A stretch of DNA of 64,000 nt from Fragum whitleyi (taxonomy: Eukaryota; Mollusca; Bivalvia; Cardiida; Cardiidae). A model generated the notes under the pieces. That model made no database searches, had not been told where the DNA came from, and was given only the letters and a program-made list of their open reading frames with translations. The stretch is from assembly GCA_948146395.1 (NCBI GenBank), contig OX411559.1:39240679-39304678 (forward strand). Direction: 5' to 3'. This document shows positions 39,701 through 54,700 of this stretch, one piece after another (within the stretch, counting starts at the first letter, position 1; each line of letters starts with the position of its first letter). Made by a program: the position numbers and the translations under genes.

Positions 39701-42700
39701 CTTATACCTTATACAGAAAGAAAGAATTATCTTTCCAGTTTCCGAAATAGACCAATTTTGAAAAGTTTCCACCAAAGTCAGCCTGCAGAGTCTGACTTAG
39801 GTCGACACTATTTACACTTCCCAGCTGGTCCCTTTTAATGTGACGGGTTGCATATCAAGAATGGATACAGTTGTAGTTCTCAAAATATCCCTTTTTAGTC
39901 CCCTACCGGTGTTCACACCGGAGGGGACTATAGGTTTGCCCTCTGTCTGTCCGTCCGTCCGTCTGTCCGTCCGTCCGTCCGTCTGTCCGTCTGTCCGCTC
40001 AAATCTTGATCCCGCGATAACTTAATAATTAAGCAAGCGTTTTTGATGAAAGTTGGTATATGACTAGATGGCAATGTGTAGATTATGCACATCATTTTAT
40101 TTTTGTTTTTCGACTTAAATTGAGGTTGCTATGGTTACAGAAATAGTGAAAATATGGCCAAAAATGGGATCCTGCGATAAGATAATAACTAAGCAAGCTA
40201 GTTTGATGAGACTTGGTATATGACTATATGGCAATGTGTAGATTATGCACATCATTTTATTTTTGTTTTTAGACTAAAATTGTTGTTGCTATGGTTACGG
40301 AAATAGTGAAAATAAGGCAAAAATATTGGATCCTGCGATAAGTTAATAAGTAAGCAAGCTAATTTGATGAGACTTGGTATATGACTAGATGGCAATGTGT
40401 AGATTATGCACATCATTTTATCTTTGTTCTTTGACAAAAAGTGCGGTTGCTATGGTAACAGAAATAGTGAAAATATGGCAAAAAATGGATCCTGCAATAA
40501 TTTAATAACTAAGCAAGCTAACTTGATGAAACCTGTTTTAAAATGTAAAAAAAATTATAAGCCATGTTAGTCAGGGTGGTGATGCAGCAGTATTAATCAC
40601 CTCCAGTGAAAGTTCTCATTTCTTACCAACAAGACTGAAGAAAAACATCTTGGATCAGACAAGGTAACTGTTATTGATACTATTTCTTGCATCTGTCTAT
40701 TGCTTCCATGAATTGTAGAGTGGGCACAGCAGAGACAACAACTCATGTAAGTCTTGTTTAACCCTTTAACAAGACCTGGTTTTGACGTCCCTGATAGAAT
40801 TGGCGTGGGAAAACATTGAGACAAACAAAGCCGGTAGGGGACTTATGCCCATGTCCAACATGGCTCTTGTCTAAAATTGTTTTACAGGAAGGTAGAATGA
40901 CTATTCGAGAATCAGAAAATCATTTAATTATGAAAAGTTTTGACCTTAGCCAGCCTACGCAGTGTAGGTAGGATTGATACTTAACCCTTTGCTGTTTAAT
41001 CCCTGCTTTTTACGTACCTGTTATTTTATAATTGAGAAAACATTGTGAAAAAAGAAGAAATTGCTCTTGACAAGCAATTTCTTTTTTTTCCACACTATTT
41101 TCTACCCTACTGAATGGTTATTTTTGAAATTAAATCCACTTTAAATTTTCGTCTGCAAAACCTTTGAATTTGGACAGGTCCAAAATTTTGTAAAACAGGA
41201 AAGGGTTAACACACTACCCTGATGTTCCTTTTTTTGTGGACAGGTCATACAAATATGTCCATTGTTCAGTAAAACCTGCCTAAATGACTTCACTTTATAA
41301 TTTCAGTTGTTTGACCCAGATATTACAAAACAAACAATTTTAAACAATTCTAATTTGAAAGAATTTGTAAACAATACTTCAATACTAGTTCAAATTGAAA
41401 ATAGGCTGCAAAATATTGAAGAAAACATTGAGAAAAAGGGAGAAATTTCTTAATAATGAGCAATTTCTCCTTTTTTGTCAATGTTTTCTCTTTTAATCAC
41501 TTTTGTTGTACAAAAAATGCAGTTTGTGGAAAAGCAGTAACAAAGAGATGTCAAAGTGTTTATTTCTTTGGGGAATCAACATTCTTGTATGACAAACAAT
41601 AAGTATTGTTCATCTTTTAGAATTGGAAATACAGTTTATTGCCATTTAGGCAGGTTTTTCCTTGAGAGTAGATCATATGTAGTTGCTTAATGTAATTTGC
41701 ACTGGCCAATGAATATGTAAGGCCACTAATTTCTACAAGCCTTCTTCTATGAAAAACAGGCTTTAAATTTGACATTGATGATTTTTATACGCCCGAAGGG
41801 TAGTATTGTGTTACGGCCTCGGTCGACGGTCCGTCTGTCCATCCTTTAGCAATTTTTTGTGTGCACAACTCCTCCTAAACTATCAATGGTAATGAGCTGA
41901 AACTTGGCACAAATACTCCCTATGATGTGTAGTTGGGCATAAGACCTTTGAAATTCAAATCGCTCAAGTCATTCCTGGAAAATCTTGAATTATCTGCCCA
42001 TGAAAATAACCAAAATCACTGTTTTTTGTGTACGCAACTGTTCCTTAACTATCAATGGTAATGAGCTGAAACTACACACAATCACTCTCTATGATGTCTA
42101 GTTGTACATAAAACCATTCAATTCTAAATCGCTCCAGTCATTCCTGAGAAATCTTGAATTATCTGCCCTTGAATTTAACAAAAATCACTAATTTTTGTGT
42201 GCACATATTCCTCCTAAACTATGGATGGGAATGGGCTGAAACTAGACACAATCACTCCCTATGATGTCTTAATGTGCATAAGACCTTTGAAATTCAAATC
42301 GCTCTAGTCATTCCTGAGAAATCTTGAATTATCTGCCCTTACATATAATAAAAATCACTGTATTTTGTGTGCAACTCCTCCTTAACTATCAATTGAAATG
42401 AGCTGATACTAGACACAATAACTCTCTTTGATGTCTAGTTTTGCATAAAACCTTTCAATTCTAAATGCTCAAGTCATTCTTGAGTTATCTTGGATTATCT
42501 GCCCTTGAATTGATGAAAAACAAAATTTCTTGTCAGCTCTATTTCTCCGACATTTTGGATGGGAATGAAAGGAAACTTGTCATACTCTGTCGGTTGTCTA
42601 TTTGGGCTTAGGACTAAATATATTTTTATATTTTAGTAGTTCCTGATTTATCTGCCCTTTACTTCACAAAATAGTTTAGATTTACAGATTTTTTTTGTGT

Positions 42701-45700
42701 GTGTGAGTGCACAACTCCTACAAATTTAATTGGATTAAAATGAATCTTGTCATAATGTAACCCTGGTATTTGGTTAGGAATAAGACTTCAGAAATTCAAA
42801 AAGCTTGGGTCTTTCTTGTATTATCTGCCCTTGAATTGATTGAAATTCACTATATTTCTTTTGTGAGCAACTCGTTTCACACTTTCAATTGGAATGAACT
42901 GAAACTTGCAAAATAACTGTTTGGCATATAGTTGTGCATAATATCATTTTTCAATTTACACTAAAAAGGTCATACTATGTTATGGCACCTTTTGTTTGTC
43001 TGTCTGTTTGAAATATTTTTAGCTATCATTCAAGCTCACTTTACTGACAAGCCAAGGTTACTGACAAGCTCCATCAGGCAGATATGCGCCGCTCTGCGAA
43101 GCTCTTGTTTGTCAAAGGAATTCATCCTTTCCCACTTTTTTGTCACTATGGGTTGATAATTGTTGACATATGTGGGATAGCAGACGCAGGCTGGAAAGGA
43201 TGTAATTCTGGTGAGAGAAATACGTAAGCTCCATTGTTAGGTGCTGCAGCTGCTGCAATACTAGAATAAATGAAAGATTATTAAAAGTGGCATTAAACCC
43301 AAGGGATGTGGAAATACAGAATTCCCCCACATGTTCCTGAACAAGTAAAAGATGATTTTCTTCTCATCCCAGATAAAAAATAACATGACATCAATAAAGA
43401 AAATACAGTAAAATCTCAGTCGTTCGCACGCCGGTGGTTCGTAGGTATGTGTTGGTTCGTATAGATTCTTTGGTCCCGATTTTCTTCCTTCTTTATCTTT
43501 GTAAGAAGGCTCCGAGTAATTCGCACGTCGGTGGTTCGTAGTTCGTAGCCCATGTCAAGTCCCGATAGTTTCAAAATAACACAAATTCATATGTTTAATC
43601 CGTAGGTGTGAATTGTGCAATCAATAGTTGTCCCAGGTGTAACAATTGACATTTACCTTGATTTTCACACCCGTTGATTGGTATTACTCAAAGTTATTGT
43701 TTTGCATAAATATTTACAGGCTTTGTTTGATTTGTAATTTTTGGCGGATTAAATCGAATAAAGAATTTATCAGTGACCTTAATTGTATTTCATATGGTTT
43801 TCTCTTACTGGTCATGCATAAATGAATGTGTAAATCTTCGTAATCTTAATTGTCTGCAACACAGATTCATTGTAATGCTGCGATTTCATCGTCCACTGAA
43901 TGAGTACTCAAAGTGATTTGATCCAAAGAGAAACTACTCTGTTGAAGTTGAAAATTGGCATGTAAATAATTGCCGAAATTATTTAATTTAGGATTTCAAT
44001 ATGGACTAAAAGAAAGATGATCATTGTTCAAGTGAGATTTGTTGCATCTTAACTCTCTACAAAAGGGTCTCGTTAGAACTTGATTTAAAATATATTCCAT
44101 AGGACCTTAGAATAAAGCAACAAATATAGGATACCTTAAGACCATGTCCGATCTGAGCCCTCAAAAAACTACCAACCGCTTGAAATTGGTTGGTTCGTAC
44201 TATGTTTAGTTCGTATAAATTGTCCCGGTCCCTTGAGATACGAACTACCAAGATTTTACTGTAAATCAATTTTGAGAAAACATTGTTTTTGAAGAAGAAA
44301 ATGCTGGAATTTTCTTCATTAAAAACAATGTTTCCTACCCTTTGATATTATCATTTAACTCGTAGATTTTTTTTATACCATTATGATGTTTGTCCTGGTA
44401 ATCACTTGCCCAAGGACAAGTGGCATAGAAAAAAGTACTTGTCCCCAGTCTGTTCTCAGGTTTTACCACTTAATTTTCCTTTCAAACTAGAAAAGTTTAA
44501 AGATTGTATTTTCAAAATAGATACTGAATGATAACTAGAACATCAGTTTTTTCAGTACTTTGATTTTACTGCAATTTTTGAAAGGTTATCATTAAGCATG
44601 ACAAAGGTTAACCCTTTGCTGTTTAATCCCTGCTTTTAACGTGCTTGTATTTTTATGATTGAGAAAACATTGTGAAAAAAGAAGAAATTGCTTCTGACGA
44701 GCAATTTCTTCTTTTTCCTCACTATTTTCTACCCTACTAAATGGTTGTTTTTCAAATGAAATCCACTTTAAACTTTGTCTGCAAAACCTTTGAATTTGGA
44801 CAGGTCCAAAATTTTGTAAAACAGGAAAGGGTTAATGTCAATACTGTACTTTATCTTATAACTATAGAAATATCCCTGTGATAACATCCCGTATGATATT
44901 TTTCATGATATCACATAGTTATTTTTAGAACAATGACATAATGCGGTTGTTTTTAGAAACTTGCATTTCAGTTAGAAACACCGACAAAAATAAGACAAAT
45001 ATATGTTATAAGATAAATATGATACGTACTTAGTGTATTGTATGAAAAAAATTTCAAACTTGGTTGTGAGAATTGATAATCGTCTCGGCAGAGCCTCGAC
45101 AATGATCAATTCTCCCAACCTCATTAGATTTTTTTTTTTCATATAATACACTAAGTATGTATTATATATGTATAAATTCCCATAGCTGCCTATGAAAGTG
45201 TGAAGGATTGGGCAGAAGAAGTTTGTAAGTTTGTATTACTGTTTGTGTGTGATTAATTTTCTATCTGTGTTTGTGATAAATATCTATATCTGTCATGATA
45301 TTATCTGTGATACCTTGATCTGTGATATCTTCATTTAAATTTGTCATGCAATCATCTTTAAAATGACATTCTCTCTTTTATGAATTATTCTAAACCAGTA
45401 TTATTCTAAATCTGTGAAGACTTGCTGTAAATCAGTAATGACCTACTCTAAATCTATGATGAGTAACTCATTATCAGTTATATTGTACTCTAAATCTATG
45501 AAGACTTACTCTTAAACCTGTAATGACCTACTCTAAATCTGTGATGATTTAGATAAAAAATTTTAGTTTGGCTGTTTTTTGGAGAAAACCCGAGGTATTG
45601 CTATAGCCTCAGTGTCGTTGTTGTTGTTGTCGTCGTTGTTGTCGTAGTGCAAAAACTTTGACATTTTGTTATATCTCTGGTTCTACTGAAGGCATTCACT

Positions 45701-48700
45701 TGAAACTTGGCACATATGTTCACCATCAAAAGAGCAACCTATACTATCAAGGGGGATAACTCTAGATGCATTTTGTGCAAATTATGCCCCTGAGATGATT
45801 TACTCTTAGTCGGTGATATCTTACTTTCAATCTGTGATGACTTACTTCTGCAATTAATTACACTAAAACTTGTTTTAAGCAACCACTATAGGGACCACAA
45901 AAAAGTGGTCAGTACAGAAAATAGCCGCTAAAAAAATGTTTTGTTTACAAATAAGAAACATACTTTTTTTATTGAATAAGCATATTATTGTGAAATTCTC
46001 AAGAATCCTATGTTGTTAAAACTCGATAGAATCGTCTCAATAGAATCGTCTCATTGAGACGATTCTGGTGAGTTCAAACAAAAAAGGATTCATTTTCAAT
46101 AATTTTTAAACCAACAATACCTACTTTTCAAGATTTTTTGCTTTAAAGAATGGGATTTTGAAAACAGTTGCTTAATAAAAATGGTCGCTTAATAGACATG
46201 GTCGCTCCAGCAAGATTGACTGTACTTTTAAACTTGATGATTTAGTCACATAAGAACATTTTAACATGTGGAATGATGTGTAAATTTTAACTCTGAAACT
46301 GTGATGCATAGCTCTGTTATGTTCTTGATATTAATAAGAATGGTCAACAATGTTGATCAATGGTTCAATATCAATTTTGTGAATACCTTAAATCAATGTA
46401 GCAGTAGGGGACATGACTGGTATATAAACAGGTAAGAAGAAATCAAGTTGTATCATAGCCTGAGATCAGACTGCACTTCTCTGCAGACTGATCTTAGTCT
46501 ACACTTTTTGATAAAGCTGTGTGTACAGAAGGAATATGCTTTGAACAGCATTAGAATGATGTTGGTCAAATGTTCAGTATCAACTTTGGAATTTTCTGGA
46601 TAGTGTGGCAGTATTGGGATTAATCTCTCTCCTGCTTTTATTCAATTTTTAACAACACTTTGAGTGTCATTGCCATGGTCACATAATCTTTACACACCAC
46701 CACACTTTTATTTGATTTTCTGTATGACACAAGGTTATGTTAAAATTCTAATTTTTCTGTCTCCTAAATGAAATTTTTGTCCTACCAAAATAACCAGCCT
46801 TTATGCCATTCTGTTTCCAAAAATAATACAGTGGTCTCGCGTTACCTCGCCCGATTAAACAAATCATTTAAATCAAAGTTATATATTTCGAAAAACTCTT
46901 CATCGAGGAGTATTTTACATAGGTACTGCATATTTAGAAGGCAAACTATTCAAAGGTAGGTTGAAAAAGAAGTCAAACATCTTCATATAGGACATTTTTG
47001 CTTACTTGCATTATCTCGAATCATGCGAAGACTCGAGCAAATTGGTCGGTCCCGTGTGTGTTCGAGATATCGCGAGACCACTGTAATAGAAAAAACTGAA
47101 AATATTTTTTTCTTAAAATTGTTTGTATAGACGAGGAATGTGTTTATATTCATGTTTAAAATAAAAATCTGCTGCTTTAAATGACAAAATATAGAATGAC
47201 ATACATAATGTACTTTAATTGCTAATTCTAATTCTTTCAATTATTTGTCATGATCTGAATTTTCCCTTACAAAGGTATTGTAATATTTTGTTTTGTATTG
47301 TTTTCTTATTCCATGTCTTTGAAGAAAGTTTTTGGCACACTTTGGTAAGCATAAACATCAGTCTGCCTCTCATAAAAATTTTAGATTTGCTTTCAGTACA
47401 AAGTATTATGAAGCTAAATAGAAGGTTGTTGGCCTTAATTAGTAATTTGAGATAATTTTGATCAGAAATGCAACAACTGTGTCCCTTAATTACAGACTGT
47501 ACAGGGGTGTGGAAATTGATAATTTCTACACTTGTGCCTGGACAAGTAAAACATGATAATCTACTTATCCAATATCAACATGAACTTGTCCGTAAATTGT
47601 TTTTAAAAGAAGAAAATGCTGGAACCCAGCATTTTCTTCATTCAAAACAATATTTTCTACCTTTTGACACAAACATTTGGCTAGTTAATCTCTTAGCTCT
47701 ATTAAGTACCTCCATTTACTTGTCTGCAGACAAGTGGCAAGCAAAAATGAACTTGCCTGCAGGTAGAAAAACTTGTGTCGGACAAGTTGGGCATGGGCAT
47801 TCCACACCCCTGCTGTATCTTATATCATAGCATGTTGACACAATAAATAAACATTATTGCAGATCAGATACTGGGAAAAAATACTAACAGGGGTCCCCAT
47901 GGCCACCTTTGATCCCTTAATGTTTGGCTGAGCCCCATGAATTTTTGGAGAAAATGTCTATATCTCTAATGTTGAATATTGAATAATGTCCATCTAGGCC
48001 AAGTAGTTAAAGTTGTCAGTTTTCAAGCTAGGAATTTTTTAGCCCATCAATAATTTCTCCTTTAAATTTAGATGTAGTGACTATCGACTTTGAATGAAAA
48101 AATTTCAGGATAAATCAAAAGTAGCTGCTTTTGCTCAACTCTTAAAATGAAGGCCCTAAGTTCAGCCCAGTTAGCGCCGTCAAAGCCGAGTTTGTAGCGT
48201 GTCAGACTGTTAATCTAGAGGTCCAAGATTTATACCCGACCGCAGCAATCATTCTTTCTATTTATCTCCCACCAATGGGTTGTTAATCGTAAACCTATGT
48301 AGGATAGCACCTGATAGAGGCTAGGAAAGGATGTAATGGTAGTACTGGTGTGAGAAATTCCAGGAATCCATTGTAAGGTGCTCCAGCCGTAACTGAATAT
48401 AACTGAATAACTGATATAACAGAAATAATGTTGAAAGCAGCATAAATCACCATTCAATCAATCAATCAGCTCAGTCAGGTCATTATGTATTAAATTATAA
48501 GAATTATTACAATATTTTATTACACAGGTAGCAATGAGAGTGGTCCATCTTTACCATTCAATCAGATTGCTCAGATAAGGTCAAGGTTACAGGAAGTAAG
48601 TAGAATTTGAACTTTTTATTAAATGTAGATCTACCCTTTACATGGGTCATTTCAGCTAGACTGGTCCTACTGTCGACTCATGGATGAAGCCGACAGGTAT

Positions 48701-51700
48701 ACACAAATTTTCCTTTATAGTCTACAGACCTGTCCATGAATGAAAACTTCCAGATTAATATTTAAAACAAGGCTCTGCTACGTAACAAAGTTAGAGTGAC
48801 AATGGCATTTATTCATTAATATATTTGTGAAAAGATTACATACTGACGAAAGAAGTCAGGGGTAATATACATTATCTATGAATGTATGTTTATTTGAAGG
48901 GCATAACCCTTAAAAGACAAACTTTTACGAAAGGCAAAATGGCACCCCCTCCTGACTTGTTTGTTTACAAACAATTAATTAGCCAATCAGAAGAGCTACT
49001 GAAAAGCCAATACCATGTGACTGTATTTTGGTGTCTACCTGTCGGCTTTTATGATAGTTGACAGCGGAACCAGTTAGTGATTTACTATTTCAACCCTTGT
49101 CATCCTGAATAAAAATCCTTGCTAAAATTATATTAAAATCAAAGTGCTGAAAGCTTTGAATTCCTATTTATAAGACAGCATTTGATTTTGAAATTACAGT
49201 TTTGAAACTTCTCTGGTTTAAATAGGAAAATCAGGTGGTTTAGACTTAGATCAGCCTGCACATTTGTGCAGGCTGATCTATGTCTATACCTTCTGCCAAA
49301 GCAGGAATATTCTTGGATCAGCATGACAAGGGTTGAATGATGAAGAGAATACTTTGGTTTTCATTGAGGTATAAAATTATTTAATCCTAATCCATGAATG
49401 TGCTTCATGAACAATGAAAACAAAGCATTTTATTATTCCTCATTAATATTGATGCTTCTTAAACTACTTAATGAAAATGAAAAGAATGTTGTTTTTATTT
49501 TCATTTGGTTATGAAGCTTTAAAGTTACGGTTTTAGTGGGGTTGGAAGCAGAAAAAAAAAATAAAGAGATAGATAAATAATATAAAAATGAAATAACCTA
49601 TTTGTTTCTTTGAACTTTGCCAAACAAATTATCATTACAGATCTTTTATATCTTCTTGTCACTTCTTTTAGATAATAAAGAATAAGAAGAATGGTCTATG
49701 GAGCACAAGAATACCTTTTGAATACAAAGAAAGATTTAAGGAGGAACCTCCTGATAACTTGATAGAATTACTCCGAGGATGGACTGATATAGCTAGGTTT
49801 GAAGTGTAGGTAGATTATTTTTTGTGATACTTTTTATGAATAAAAGAAATTTTAATTTGTTGAAGTATTGTGAAAAAGGCAGAAATTTTAAAAAAAAACA
49901 ATTTTAATTTTTTCCACAAGAGTTTCTCAAGTGTTAAACTCACAGGAAATGTCAAGTTCTTCGACTGCAAAGGAAACGCCTGAAAACTTGATAGAATCGC
50001 TTCGGAGATGGAATGACATTATAGCTTGGTTTGAAGTTTGGGTTTTTTGTCATATGTAATATAATGAAAAAAATGCACATAATTTGTTGAAGATATTGTT
50101 GGAAAAGAAGAAATTGCTTGATACAATATTTGTTTCAGGTATAAAATCACAGAAAATTTAAATTTGGAAATGGTATAGGGAGTCCAAGGGATGTAAAAAG
50201 GAAATATTTGGTTATTTTCTGTTAAAGCAATAAAAAAAACACTCCATGGCCCGAGGTTATAAAACTTTTCTCATTCTCAATTCCAAATTTTATCAAGTTT
50301 TAATTTGAGATTAAAGCCGTAATTCAGTTTTAATACTCATTTTAATGTATTAACATAAAAGATAAAATTATTAAGTCGTTATAAATAAGAACTAATTAAT
50401 ATTATATTTTATTTTCATACATTTATTTGAATATAAAATTTGAGAAAATTCTCTGTTGAGTCTGAGAAAACTTTTATAACCTGGGGCCCAGAAAGCTTAA
50501 AATTTATCCATCTCTAAATATTTGTTTAGGTGATTAGTTATCTATGAACACTTTCTTATATTTTTCAATTATAGAGTGGCCAACACTGATAGAGATATAG
50601 TATTTCCAGTAGAAGAACAAACAAACGAAAATATGGTAGGTATTAGAGGGTTAATTCACATTTTTTTGGGCGTAAACATTTGCAGCGACCCAAAAAATTG
50701 TTTAACACGTTAAAACATTTTTAGTTTCTCTACATATGTTTAGATCTCAAAAATGGCATAAATGGTATAATTACATAAAAGGGAAACATTATAAAACTAG
50801 CTACATTCCAACAAATTTGTTGGAGAAATTGTGTTATGCATGTCACTGTAACTTTTGTATATGCAGATGTTGCTTAGTAAACTTGTGATGTCAAAAATTT
50901 AATGTGGAAATAAGTGAACTCCAGTAGTATTTCAACAAATTTTGTTGATTTTATTTTGAGGACCAACATATATTATAGGAAACATCAGCAACCTTTAAAA
51001 TTTATTAAAGTGTATCAACCAGCGCTAAGAATATTTAATTTAAAAAAAAGCTGGCTGTTATCAGCACATGAATTCACTGATTAATCCATGTTTTCTCCCC
51101 ATTAACTCCCAGGTTTTGTCTGTGAAAACATATGCCTGTAACACCCTGAAAACCCGGATATCTAAACTCTGTAAACATTGAATAAAAAAGGCAATAGAGA
51201 AAACCTCCCTGTTAACAGCCAGGTTTTGTCTGTTAACACACATTCCTATAACCCCCTGAAAATACACATTTTATGCATTAAAATCCATTATTGTGTTGTT
51301 AATGGTATTTTCCTGATGAACACAAAGATTTGCCAAACAGTATTGACATTCACTCCTTTTTCACCTTGGCCTTTTTTCAGACAAAACCTTAGGTATAGAT
51401 CCACAAGTTTAAGTGAGTGATCAAAGGTCAATTTTGTCTATACCTGTATAGACAAAATTGACCTTTGACCACTCACTCTAAATTGCCGGTCTATATTGCT
51501 ATAACCTTGGTGTCATTGTTGTCATAATTGTCTTGCAAAGACTTTGACACTTCATTAAAACTCCGGTATTGCTAAAGGTATTCTTGGAATTTGCCAACCG
51601 GTACCATCAAGGGGGATAATTCTAGAAAGAATTTGTGTAAATTGTCTTCATCAAAAAGCAATATTTTTTCTCAAATTATCTGTTAACCCTTTTGGGGACA

Positions 51701-54700
51701 AATTAATTATGATCCTGGATGAGTAGAACATCCTCTTTTACTTGTCCAGGGACAAGTGGTGAAAACTCGTTTTTCCACACCCTTGCACGATCCAGCACCC
51801 TCTCAGGAAACAAATGTACTTGAAACTTGTCCATGAATTTTAGAACAAGTGTGATTATTAGGAGCTATTTCATCAATTAAAACACCTACTCTTATATAAC
51901 AAATAGAGATATTGTCCATCATAGACAATAACAATCGGGAACCTTTGCCTATTTTACGGAATAACCCAAGGAAAAATGAGGACAATGACATGAAAGCCCA
52001 TTTATATTGCATGTGGGTTTATGTGATGTCACAAACATTAATTAAGATGACGTTGGGAAAAATAATGTAAACAAAACAACCTGAATATTTGCAAAAAAAC
52101 GAGAAATGCATGGATTAAAGGTATTCTGTGAAACATATAATGCACTTTGCGAAATAACTTCATCAAATGCATAATATGACGTCATTTTCATAACAAAATT
52201 ATAACATTGCCATTCATTCTTAGCTCATTTGCATTATTATTCCACTATTGTAAAAATACACAAATAATATCAAAATTATTCAACAGGATTATTTCACTCC
52301 TGTGACGTAGATCATATTATAATCTGTTGTAACCAATGATTGTTTAAAGTTGAATAAGCATTGAAGAAATACATAGAAAACATAGGGAATATAGTATAAT
52401 TTTTAAGTTTCAGTGTAAGATTGATTTTTGTTTTAACAAAACAACAACAAAACCTTTAATATAAAACAACAAGCTATATTTTCTTGAGAATAGGTTATTA
52501 TTGAGTTTACAGAGAAATAGTTATTATTCTTTCTCTTTATACCAAAATGAAGAAAAGTTTAGATAAACTTATTTCAGCTTGTCAAATGTCTTGATGATCC
52601 ACTGTAAATATCTTTTTCTTATATTGCAGAACTTGGTCATTCCAAAGGACTTTTTAGTTGAAAGGTATGTAATTAATAAACTACTTCATAAAATGAGCTA
52701 AATTGAAGTGGAAATATCATTTGAACATTCTAAATGTTTCTGGACAAGAAGATAAGTTGCTGGCAATCTGTCGGTGAAGGTGCAGGAATTGGCTGCTATA
52801 CCTAAACTTTTATTAAAGATGTTTACTTGAAACTTGGCTTGTGTATTGTCTGCATTACAACATGTGCCATGGTCACAACTTTACTATTTTTTCAATTATA
52901 CAACATCAAGGGAAGAAGAGCCTTTAAGGAAATTTTCTTTTTATCCAACTCCTCCTTCATTTATGGATATATTCTTATGAAAATTTTTATGCACCTGCAT
53001 CAAAAGATTAGGGGCATATTGTTTGACTGTTGCCTGTCCGTCTGTCTGCAAAATTAAACCTTGTCCGTCTGTCTGCAAAATTTAACCAAAAAACTTGATA
53101 TTGACAATTACTTCAAGGCTATTCAAGATACGATGCTCATATTCTGTATGATGATAGATCTTGATGCTGGGCCTCTACAGATACCAAGGTTAAGGTCATG
53201 TGACAAGGTCAAGGTCATCTGTCAAGGTCAAAGTTTTGAAAAATGCTTCTCGGAGGCATCCTTGTTTCACAAACAAATCTTGTTTCTTGTTATATGTTGA
53301 ACAGCAGTATCAAGATAGATTTTTCATAGAGTCAGAAGAGCAGTCTCAGGCCCTCATGGGCCTCTTGTATTATATATTTCTATGTAGATAAAAAAAAGGT
53401 GCACTACTGATTGACTATGGGTCACTGACTGAATGTATTTCTTTGCTTTTGCAGAAATGAAGAAGTAGTAGTTTACATATCATATATATTCAACCCTGGT
53501 TATTTTTGTGTACAAAAGGAGGATTCCCCTATTGATGATGTAACAGATAAGCTTCAAGCACATTGCAAGGTGAGAAATCTATTTATAACTCGTTTTTGTA
53601 CATAAAGGGGATTCCCCATTGATGATAATCTTCACATTCATTTTAAGTAAATAAAAATATTTTTATAACTTGGTTTGGCACAAAATGTTATTTTCTGCTT
53701 GATTATATAAGATGCAATGTAAGGGTAAAAATCTTTTTTACTCACAAAATAAGAAAGACAAAATTTATTGAAATTGAAAATATGCCAGTAACCATAAGTA
53801 TGACAGTGCTCTTTGCATTTTGATTTTATCATTTGCAGCTGTAGTTTGGTCAGCACTTTGATGTAAATAGTTACACAGTCTGCAACGTGTGTAAATCCAA
53901 AATTATTAGCTCAACTGTTATGGAAAAAGATCAAGGAATTGTGATCAGCTTGGAGTTGGCTTTGGCGTTGCTGTTGGTGAAGGCAAACCTAAACCTTGGT
54001 TATATCTCTGTTGTTATTGAAGATATCTTCATCAAACTTAGCATGTATTTTCACCACCAGAAGAGTTATCTAGACAGATAACTCTAACAGCATTTTTGTG
54101 AGAATAGTGCACCTTTTGAAAAAAATTTTTGCATTATCCAGCATAGGTGTTACACTTATAACATTAATGTATCCTTAATTGAGGAAATATTTTATTTTGC
54201 TACTTATTCTATTCCAGCATGCTAGTGCCTTCAGTACTTTGATTTGGATATTTCAGAATCAAAGCCCAGTAAACCCCAAGTTATTACAACAAGGTATGTT
54301 CTGTGCAGGGCTATTCAGTGGTGATGGGAATTGGACGAGAGCTGAAGTGCTACATATAAAGGATAAGGTATTGTCCATCTTGCTTGAGTGGCCACTCTTA
54401 TTAAAGGACAATTTTTTACATCCCCTTCTTAATATTGAGACTGTGGGTGACATTCTCAACAATTTCAAATGTGCACAAAGCAAAGCTTCTGGCCAGCCTG
54501 TGCAGCTGCACAGACTGACCAAATCTTTACTATGTGCTTTATTGATATAAAAGGTCTTAATCCATCTTCATGCAGTCAGCATATATTATTATTTCATTGT
54601 GTCAATGCTACCAAACATTCCTACCTCGTGCAGGTGTGAAATTGTTGGAAATGTCATGCACAGGCTCAAATTATATATTTAAATGTAAAATTATTTGGCC

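Noticed and set aside
47468..47830. 120-codon frame
   Set aside because: It lies almost entirely across the CAGGGGTGTGG inverted-repeat element (47502-47812) and has no recognisable domain.
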